From: Adiantum capillus-veneris
Taxonomy: Eukaryota; Streptophyta; Polypodiopsida; Polypodiales; Pteridaceae
Assembly (NCBI GenBank): GCA_014529385.2
Contig: CM043954.1
Location: 8,767,306-8,831,305 of the forward strand
Direction: 5' to 3'
DNA length: 64,000 bases
The notes beneath the pieces are model-generated. The model was given only the letters and a program-made list of their open reading frames with translations, made no database searches and was not told the DNA's origin. The translations under genes and the position numbers were made by a program. Shown here piece after piece: positions 56,069 through 64,000 of this stretch (position 1 is its first letter; each line of letters opens with the position of its first letter).

Positions 56069-56303
56069 TGTGCGCTCCTTGCCGCAGTGTCGAAGCAAGG
56101 GCCTTGCCTAATACTGTGTGCAAGCCATAGACGGCTCCAAGCACACAACTAGCTTAACTAGTAAGCTCAAAAGAGGGCAATGGTGTGTCACTCACCGCTC
56201 TATGCTCCTGCCATGGAGGATTCCTTGCCGCGAAGAAGAAGGAGACGCCGCTACGTTGCGCTCAACCGCTTCACCACCATCGTGCCGCTGCAATGCTCGA
56301 TCG

Positions 56304-56347
<44 letters not shown>

Positions 56348-56673
56348 TACACACACACACAAGGAGGTGAAGAAGAAGAAGATGGAGCAAGAGCACTCTT
56401 CTATTGCACAAATGAGAGAATGAGTGAATTTTAGGTTTAGTTGGCTTTTATATGAGCTCACCCCATTCACACTTGGGCGCCCATGCTTAGCCAACTAATC
56501 CCTTGAATGTCCCAGTTAGAGTGCGCCTCTCATCGACGATCACTCTTACCCTTTTCCTATTGGACCGACAAGCCCGGTACCTGACTCTACCAAATAAATA
56601 ATACAATGTCCACCGTAGGTTACAACGTCCGTCTCGTAGGTGATAGGGTGTCCGTGAGCCATGAGGGTTAACA
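56069..56673 (-). repeat. G3 5' LTR
   Basis: 605 bp, with a shorter (CT)n(CA)n tract at about 56303-56361. Paired with 42401-43039. Confidence 0.95.
56445..56454 (-). promoter_or_regulatory. Candidate TATA box in G3 5' LTR
   Basis: CATATAAAAG on the minus strand, about 220 bp into the LTR, a normal position for an LTR promoter. The same sequence is in the 3' LTR. Confidence 0.55.
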
Positions 56674-57430
56674 AAGTGCCACATAGGTGAGGATGAAGTG
56701 ATCTTGCTTGGTCACAAAGTTTCTTACAAAGGCATCGATGTGGATCCTTCAAAGTCAAAGGCTCTTATTGAGTTATCATCACCGAAGAGTCTTAAGGATG
56801 TCATCTCATTCATTCAAAAGGTGAAGTATATATCACGCTTCATTCACTTAGCCTCAGAGTTACTTCACCCTTTACAAAATTCGACACAACAAGTAGAGTT
56901 TGTTTGGTCTGATGATCTTGAAGAATATTTTGTAACATCAAAGTCATTCTGTCAGAGCTACCAACACTCATGCCTCCTTGTTGGGAGTACACATTCTTTG
57001 TTAGCTCTAGTATTGGGAAAGAAACAATTGGTGATGTTTTGCTACAACAAGATCCCCATAGTACCAGGATGCGACCCATCTATTTTGCTAGTAGGGTCAT
57101 GAATACCTTGGAGAGAGGCTACATGCAGGCATAACTCCGGATGCTTTCTCTCATGTTTGCAATGAGAAAGTTTAGATCCTACTTGCTATACCAAAACCTT
57201 TTGTGATTCTCACTACAGAATTTTTTTTCCCTTGGGTGTCATCTCAAATGAATCTTAGTACTAGGGTCTCAAAGTGGATTATGGAGTTGCAAGAGTTCCA
57301 ATACTCTTTCAAGGTAGAAGATAGTGTGTGTGCACAATTGGCAGGGATTCTCACTTATAGGGTACATGAAAGGAGATTAAGGTTCCTGAAGTAAAGACCC
57401 TACCATTGCCACCACCAAAATGTATTCCTA
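56674..57430 (+). pseudogene. G2a reverse transcriptase 3' part and RNase H
   Basis: Directly continues RT with ILLGHKVSYKGIDVDPSK, the thumb region (FIQKVKYISRFI) and then retroviral-type RNase H (MRPIYFASRVMNTLERGY, AMRKFRSYLL, KWIMELQEFQYSF) with several stops and frameshifts. Confidence 0.85.
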
Positions 57431-57860
57431 ATTCTTTTACCTTGTTCTTTGATGGAGCTTTTTGACGAGCCATAGGAAAAACAGGGGGAGGGCTAGTATT
57501 GCTCAACCCAAGTGGAGAGGTGTTCATGAAAGAGAAGGTCAATCTACCAGGATCAAGTAGCAACAATGAATCAGAATATGATACACTACTTCATGGTTGA
57601 AAGATGTGCATTGGCCAAGGTATACAACGTCTCATGGTAAAGGGGGATGCACTTCTCATTGTGAAGCAGATTTTAGGCATTTGGGCATGCAAGAATGAAA
57701 GCTTAAGGACAAAAGTTCTTGCCATTCGTAGGTTGTTTAATCAGTTTGAAGAAGTGCAACTATATTATATTCCTAGGAAACAAAATGAAGATGCCGATTT
57801 ACTTGCACAAAAAATAGTTACATGTGTTGAGAAAGAAGTGCACGTCATCATGGTGGCAGC
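57431..57860 (+). pseudogene. G2a additional RNase H (Tat type)
   Basis: Resembles a cellular-type RNase H I: FTLFFDGAF (Asp), NNESEYDTLLHG (Glu), VKGDALLIVKQILGIW (Asp) and PRKQNEDADLLAQ (Asp). All four acidic catalytic positions are present. A TGA near 57463 and a stop at 57598-57600 interrupt it. A second RNase H between RNase H and integrase is characteristic of the Tat lineage. Confidence 0.85.
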
Positions 57861-59316
57861 AATTGTCAAGGAACCAAGATACCAGGGATTAGAGTCATTG
57901 GCTCCCACTATTGGCTACATTTTGGAGGGCGAGTTTCCACAAGACTTCACAAAATCTCAAAAGAGGAGACTCATGAAGAAGGCAAGTTTCTATCTCTTCC
58001 TAGAAGGATCCCTCTATCCAAGAAGGAAGGATCAAGTGTGTAGAAGAGTACCAACTATCGAGGAAATTCCAGCCATTCTAAAAGGTTTGCATGAGGAAGC
58101 ATGTGGTGGTCATTTTGCCCAAGAGTTAACTGTGAAGAAGATTTTTCTTGTGGGGTATGTTTGGCCAAGCCTGCATGTGGATGTCCAACATTGGTGTAAA
58201 AGCTGTCACAACTGTCAGGTAAATGGAAATAGAAGATTGGTCAATGGTCCAAGGCAAATAGTGCTTGCAAATGGACCCTTCGAAAAGTGGGGCATTGATG
58301 ATATGGGTCCTTTGCCTAGAACAAAAAATGGTAAACTCTACATTCTAGTGGTTGTAGATTACATGACTAGGTGGGTGGAGGCTTAAAGTGTGGCAAGGGT
58401 AAATGGGAAAATAGTGAGCAGGTTTGTATACACTGATATTTTTTGTAGGTTTGGAACACCTCTAGAGATTGTTTCGGATAATGGTCCAGGGTCCAAGAAG
58501 GGTTTACTCACAGAAGTTTGTGAAGAGCTTCACATTCTACATCGTCTTAGCACACCATACTACCCACAATCAAATGGTTTGGTGGAGAAGGCTAATGGTG
58601 TCATTGCATGCATCATTGGAAAGATGGTACAAAACAAGACAAAGCTGTGGGATGACTTCTTGGATGATGCCTTGTGGCCATAGCAAACCACATATAGGGA
58701 AGCCACGGAGTTCACACCATTTCACTTTGTCTATGGTCAAGAGGCTTTGCAGCCTATCGAGCGCAACATTCCAACAATGCGGCTTCATGGCAGAGGTGCA
58801 CATGATGATCAAGAGGTATGGATGGATCGACTTCTTACATTAGTGGAGCTTGAGTGGAAAAGAGAAGCATCTTATGAGTGCTACAAAAGGAAATCCATAC
58901 AAGCAAAGGAAAAGCTTGACAAGAAACTCAAGGACAAAGGCATCAAGGAAGGAGAGCTTGTGCTAAGGTATGACAATCGACTTGACAATCGTTTTGATGC
59001 CAAGTTTGAAACTAAATGGCAAGGGCCATACATAGTCAAGAAGGCTTTCAATTCAAGTTACTATCAGCTTATGGACTTGAATGGTAAAGAGCACTCCAGG
59101 AAAGTAAATGGGTATTGCTTGAATCCATATTTGAGTCGCCTTCTACCAAAGGATCTACCAAAGGACTGTCAAAAAGCGACTATCTCATGTAAGTTTTGCT
59201 ACATGAAGCATGAACGTGAAAAGAAGCCAGACAATGAAAATCTTGTCAAGGGACCAGATATCATCGAGGACTCAAAAGCACTCTCTTTGCAAAAGATGCT
59301 CTATGATGGTACATGA
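57861..59316 (+). pseudogene. G2a integrase
   Basis: H2C2 domain (HEEACGGHFA ... CKSCHNCQ), core with KWGIDDMGPLP (Asp), IVSDNGPGS (Asp) and SNGLVEKANG (Glu), then a C-terminal region KWQGPYIVKKAFNSSYYQL, with an in-frame TAA at 58384 and TAG at 58681. Only these two stops interrupt it, apart from a small frame change near 58747. It has no second protease or W-motif tail, unlike G1 and G3. Confidence 0.88.
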
Positions 59317-59336
59317 ATATACCATCATCCTGGGGG

Positions 59337-60005
59337 AGAGCCGTTTTTCGCCTCTCCGTAATTGCCATAGTGAGTTGACTCACCCTACCAAAATCACCTA
59401 AACATTGTGGCTATTCTTACCTTTTCATTGTACATAGGCGTGTGTGAGTTAGGGGACTTTCCCCATATCTTCATAAAACCCTCAGCTAACTAGTCACTAG
59501 GCTAGTTGAGCCAAAAACTAAATTTAAAAAAAGGCCAAAGTATATTATGGCCCATTGGTGTGTAAATATTTCATTGTAGATAGGGCCTAAATATAGGGAA
59601 TTTTCATAACTATTTTGGCATTTATTTAAATATTTCTACCTAGGTGTGCGTTATTTTCCTATGTATGCTATTGATAGCCATTTTTTCGGCTCTCTGTAAT
59701 TGCCATAGTGAGTTATCTCACCCTATCAAATCACTCAAACACCGTGGTTACCCTCACCCTTTCACTGTATATAGGTGCGTGTGAGTTAGGGGACTTTTCC
59801 CATATCTCCTTACTGAAATAAAAAACCCTCAATTAGCTAATCATTGGGCTAGTTGAGCCAAAAAAAAAAAAAAAAAGTATATTATGGCCCATGCGTATGT
59901 AAATATTTCTTTTTATATAGGGCCTAAATAAAAGATTTTTTCATAATTATTTTGGTATTTATTTAAATATTTCTACCTAGGTGTGTGTTATTTATGCTCT
60001 GTACA
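59337..60005 (+). repeat. Two tandem ~340-bp repeats in G2a 3' region
   Basis: 59337-59677 and 59678-60005 are diverged copies, each with GTAATTGCCATAGTGAGTT, GTGTGAGTTAGGGGACTTT, GGCTAGTTGAGCC and ATTTCTACCTAGGTGTG in order. Tandem repeats in the 3' region are known for Tat/Ogre elements. Confidence 0.88.
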
Positions 60006-61376
60006 TTGCCTCACCATTACCACAATTTTTCTTACCATTTTTCATACTCTTTATTCCATATAGAAATATTTTCATGTAAGCTTCTCTTATATTTGGTGTA
60101 ACTCCACCCCAACAAAAGTCCAAAAAAAACTAGTTTTATTTATGTGTATATTTTTTCACTATTGTGATTTTTCCCTTCGTACATCTATTTTGTTTTTTTT
60201 CTAAAAAATTAGAACACCAAAAATATTTATCTTTTTATGGTAGCTTCATAATGAGAGAGATTTCTTTTGACCCCTTTATATTTTTTCCACTTATATTATT
60301 TATATTTGACATGTACATATTTTTTAGACCCCTCAATATTTGATTTTCTTAGTTGTACTATTCACTTATATCATGATCTCAACAATATCTTCAATTATAG
60401 ACCTACCAAATAAGGTCAAGGGTAGGTGGTATGCATACATGCACTATGGAGGGCTCACTCTTGGAGGTATTCAAAAGAATCATCCAAAGAAGGACCCCAC
60501 AAGGACCTTGTGCAGTGGAAAAAAACGGTCGGTTTTGCTGAATTTTTAAAGTTCACTTGCTCTCCGAATTTGAAAAGGTGAGACAAACAAAAGTTGTAGC
60601 TCGTGGGCTGAACTTTTGCCTCAAATGTTTTCATATTTTTTTGAGCTACGAGCTATGAGCTATGATTTTATTAGTGGACCCCAGTTTTCCCATGCTATGC
60701 AGCCACACTCTCTCTTCCACTTTATCATTTTCCTCTTTCACACACACTTCTCCACTCATCATCCCCACCTCTCTCACCACTCCTCTCTGCACCCTACTCA
60801 CCTTCTCCTCAACCTTGAAGAATAAGAGAAACCATGGTGAACTCATACCTCCCACACACAATTCCATTCCAAAATTGACCACCTAGTCTCATTTTTCCTC
60901 CTCCAAATTACCCATATCTATCAAAAAAACCACAAAATTCAGCCTCTTCTCTTAAAAGACATCATCATGGTGTTTGATTACTTAGCTTCAATTACCTTGT
61001 CTCTCAAGGAAGGTCAAGAGTGGAGAAAAAATGTACCGTCAAAGCTAGTGGACCGTCAACAAGCGTCAAAATTGGCCCTACTCAAGACACTTGGAGCATC
61101 GACCTTGTAAGAAATCCACCTTTTCTTACCTCTTAAGAGTTTTTCTTCCTTATTTGTATCCTACATCGATACTCCCATTGTAAATATCCAATTCCATTTG
61201 TAAATTAATACTAACTCTACTAACACTAACCCACTATGAAAAGTCCTATCACCTCCATTTCTGTCCTCTCTCTTTCCCCACCAATTTCTTGATAATTCCA
61301 AGCAAAAGAAATTAGATAAATTGTTGAAAATCTAACCCAACCATGGTTAGAGGAGTAACCCTAGCCTTCAAAATTG

Positions 61377-61386
61377 CTATAAAAGG
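61377..61386 (+). promoter_or_regulatory. Candidate TATA box of the G2 LTR
   Basis: CTATAAAAGG, a good plant TATA sequence, on the same strand as G2b and about 1.2 kb upstream of its gag. Confidence 0.5.
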
Positions 61387-62048
61387 AGGGTGTAGTTAGC
61401 ACAACAAGGGGGGAGAAGAAAGAGCACTATGCTATAGCTTGAGAAGCCAAGCTCAACCTCTTGAGAAGGAGCTCTTGAGTGGAATCTCATTGGCATTAGG
61501 CATATGTATGTGTTGTATTAGGGGTGATTAGCAAGGGAACTCTATGCCATTGTAAGAGAGAGGGATCATTAAATTGAGGGTAGGAAATCTATCATTTCTC
61601 CTACTAGTGTAAGCCCAACATTTGCTGAATCAAGGAGGGTGAATTTGGACTAAGCATGGATACTTTGTCTCCCTTCCAACGTGAAGTCATGGACAATAAT
61701 GATGTGTAAGTGTCTTGGTGTTTTATTTAAGTTCTTGATAGCTTGTCTCCGGGTATTGTTATCAATTTAGCCATAAATCCCACATGCTGTAAGAGGGCGA
61801 CAGGGTGGAGAGGACTCCCCTGGCCTTAAGACAGTGATTGGGGTGGCTTTTTTCTTGTGATGTGTTGTGGTGTAATGTACTCAGGCTATGTTGAACAAAT
61901 ACTAATCTCACTTTGATTGGTCATGACAAATTTGTAAGAAGGCATTAGTGCAACAAGCACCCCCTTCCCCCTTCTCTCTCTTTCTTACATATATATATTT
62001 ATGTTTGCTTGATCATTAATGATACACTTCAAAGCAGCCCGAGCACCA

Positions 62049-62054
<6 letters not shown>

Positions 62055-62114
<60 letters not shown>
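62055..62114 (+). repeat. (CT)n microsatellite
   Basis: About 30 CT dinucleotides in the G2b leader or LTR. Confidence 0.95.
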
Positions 62115-62117
<3 letters not shown>

Positions 62118-62280
62118 TTTTAGTGTGTGAGAGTGTTCCATTGGTGTTAGGGTTAGTGTAAATTCCTTGCTTGTTTGTGGGTCCTCTTAGGTTGGTAGAG
62201 ATAAACGCATCAGTAAATCCTTTTATTTTGCCTCTCATTAGGTACGACCTTAGTTTGGACCTCTATATTTTTGTATTAGG

Positions 62281-64000
62281 TCATGCATAGACCATGGATA
62301 ATGGCCCAGGAATACAGGTTTTTCCCTTTCATTTCACTCCACACATTAGAGTAAACATTGCAATTAGTAGAAAAATCCATTTTCAACAACGTATGGTATT
62401 CATGTTTGGTGCCCAAAGAGTAGGAGAAATTCTCGCGTCACCAAACCCTGTCATTCTACCTCTTATTGATTATCATAGGTCATTTGATGCGAATATTTTT
62501 ATTTTGTTGTAGAATAGATTGCAATTTAGAAAATATTATTGTGTAAATCTTTTAAAGAAAGAAAAAACAAAAACGCGTCACTTTTAAATCAATTCAATGG
62601 AGAGCCAATGCGAAATGTCTGGATATCCTCTTTTCTTTGGAGAGCTTGGAGAGGATGCAGAATTATTTCTAGCGAATTTCAAGATGTCTTGCCGTATCAA
62701 GAGGATAGTAACTAATCAAGAACGTGTAGAAATGTTTGAGGTGGTCCTTAGGAAAGATGCTAGCACTTGGTTTGATTCTTTGCGTGAGGAAGTTAAAGGG
62801 AATTACACGGAAGTTTTGAATCGTTTCAAGAAATACTTCTTTGATCCCCAAAACACTCAGAAATTATGGCAAGACATTGTTTCTCATAAGCAAAAAGACT
62901 TAGATGACTACTACTTGTACAAGAAAGAGTTTCTACGTCTTTGGGCTCTATGGATACGAAATGTTGCTAACCCTGGTGATGGTGCAGAATTTTTAAAGAA
63001 GAGAGGTTCATAGCCGGACTCTTTCCTGACCTTAAGGTAAAAGTTGAGGCGGGTGCACCTGCTACTTTTCATGCAGCGGAAACTAGGGCTGTTGAGAAGT
63101 ATAGGAAACTCAAGTGCTTAAGGGGAGAGGTTCCAATGGAAGGTCTTAGACCCAAAGGTAAGTCACAAGCATCAACATCTAGGGAGCTTCCTGAGGTAAC
63201 GCTGAAGTGATTGAGAAGTTAAATGAATCTTTAAGCAGCCTGTCAATTCACCTTGCACAAGCTGTAGGTCCAACGGGACAAGCAAAGAAGTCAGAAGAGA
63301 GAGAGCCACGAACTAGGAGAGTCTTGCAATGTTGGAATTGGAGAGAGTCTGGACATGGGATGTATAATTGTCCTTGGCCCCGTGGAGAGCCAGGGAGACC
63401 TAACTTGAATTACCCAGTGATGAATGCAGGAGAAGGAGCTGGTCAACAACCAAGGCTTCTACAAAGGCCAAATGGACCAAGACCACCTCCACAAGGGGTA
63501 GAAGGAGTTCCACCTTTGCCAGATCCAAATGTGCATGTGGTAGAGGTGACAAATTCAAATGAGGTTGACATGGATGCCAATGGCATTAAGCGTGGCCGAG
63601 GGAAAGGTAAAGAGAAAGAAGGAGTCACATCATAGAGTGACCATGGACAAGGCAAGAAGGCAAAGGAAACCAAGGAAACCAAGAGGACTCGACGTCGTAT
63701 CAACCTCCAAGACTTCCCTCTTGGACATGGTATGGCTCCGTACAACTTGTTGGAAGACATGAGAGGTAAGGGTCCTGATATTTCATGGCCTCAATTTCTT
63801 GCATTATGTCCACAAGTTAGGGGGGATTTAACAAGGGCAGTTAGCACTAGGATAAAGGTAAAAGAGAGTGTGCCTGTTGTAAAAATTGCACAAGCTGAAA
63901 TGAATGAGGACATTACACCGGTGCTAGACTGTTACATCAAAGGAAGATTGGTTAGGAAAGGTCTAGTGGATGGGGGTGCACAAATTTGCATCATGACAGA
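62281..64000 (+). mobile_element. G2b, second copy of the Tat-type element, cut by the window edge
   Basis: Leader, gag and the start of the protease match G2a closely and in order. It includes about 60 bp of leader (about 62327-62389) that G2a lacks. It continues past the right edge. Confidence 0.9.
62597..64000 (+). pseudogene. G2b gag and protease start
   Basis: ATG 62597 (MESQCEMSGYPLFFGEL). Capsid core KDASTWFDSLREEVKGNY and the same degenerate zinc knuckle CWNWRESGHGMYNC as in G2a. One base is missing near 63000 (after AEFLKK) and one frame change lies near 63200. A TAG near 63634 precedes the frame that leads to the protease active site VDGGAQICIMT, which is intact at the window edge. 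Confidence 0.88.

Larger units (their letters stand above)
42401..56673 (-). mobile_element. G3, Ty3/gypsy element (14.3 kb) with PR2 and extra 3' ORF
   Basis: LTRs at 42401-43039 and 56069-56673, duplication AAGTG (42396-42400 and 56674-56678), tRNA-Asp-type primer site and 3' polypurine tract. Minus-strand order is gag, PR1, RT, RNase H, integrase, PR2 with W-motif tail, internal polypurine tract, 152-codon ORF, 3' PPT and LTR. It has the same architecture as G1 but a clearly different sequence. The first 100 bp of the two LTRs differ at four positions, and long ORFs remain open, so it is younger than G1 and Copia-1. Confidence 0.95.
39450..60005 (+). mobile_element. G2a, Tat-type Ty3/gypsy element interrupted by G3
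   Basis: Leader homology with G2b begins near 39450 (CTATATTTTTGT, then ATGGATAATGGCC). Order is gag, PR, RT, RNase H, additional RNase H, integrase, 3' tandem repeats. The second RNase H identifies the Tat lineage. G3 sits within the RT gene, and the RT frame continues exactly across its AAGTG duplication. LTR boundaries were not found. Confidence 0.85.
60006..62280 (+). other. Probable LTR and leader region between G2a and G2b
   Basis: No supported gene. It contains a TATA box and, further on, a (CT)n tract. It probably holds the 3' LTR of G2a and/or the 5' LTR of G2b, but I could not find LTR ends, a primer site or a duplicated flank, so boundaries are open. Confidence 0.5.

Noticed and set aside
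1-64000. Host genes, tRNA, rRNA or other ncRNA genes
   Set aside because: No such gene was recognised on either strand; tRNA-like words are only primer binding sites.

Overview
The window is repeat-dominated nuclear DNA from a land plant with a large genome. I found no host gene, rRNA or tRNA. The evidence is nested Ty1/copia and Ty3/gypsy LTR retrotransposons using plant-type primer sites (tRNA-Met and tRNA-Asp), a Tat-lineage element with a second RNase H, a CACTA-type DUF4218 fragment, and nonsense changes that look like C-to-T decay at CG and CAG sites. The exact plant group cannot be read from this; a fern, lycophyte or gymnosperm is only a guess.

Layout. 1-2726, 27648-28008 and 28253-32782 are one satellite array of about 190-bp units. 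Each unit is two inverted half-units of about 95 bp, so the array is a chain of hairpins. It is split by Copia-1 (2727-27642, minus, TSD TACCC) and by a small TIR element (28013-28248). Copia-1 is itself split by a giant 19.6-kb gypsy element, G1 (5100-24687, minus, TSD CATAC). From 32783 comes a CACTA-derived fragment and a (GA)n tract, which received Copia-2 (33541-39052, minus, TSD AGATG). From about 39450 a plus-strand Tat-type gypsy, G2a, begins. Its reverse transcriptase gene is cut at the exact codon by a 14.3-kb minus-strand gypsy, G3 (42401-56673, TSD AAGTG), and resumes at 56674. G2a ends in tandem 3' repeats (59337-60005). A putative LTR/leader region (60006-62280) follows, then a second copy, G2b, which runs off the right edge.

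The most unusual biology is in G1 and G3. Both use a tRNA-Asp primer site and have a single RNase H. Downstream of integrase both carry a second retropepsin-like domain (PR2) followed by a tail with repeated W-[IVMA]-P-[KR] motifs. In G1, the integrase C-terminus, PR2 and tail share one frame, interrupted only by stop codons. PR2 has DTGA in G3 and DCGA in G1, whereas the protease in the usual place before RT has DGG in G3 and DNG in G1. Both elements then have an internal polypurine tract and an extra sense-strand region: a protein of about 1,165 codons with long coiled coils in G1, and a 152-codon acidic ORF in G3. G1 also carries repeated, nearly perfect 24-bp palindromes in its 5' leader and 3' region.

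Most coding regions are decayed. The most intact ORFs are G3's 1071-codon protease-RT ORF, its 648-codon gag segment, 367-codon integrase and 286-codon PR2/tail. All lineage names (Copia-1, Copia-2, G1, G2a/b, G3) are local labels.
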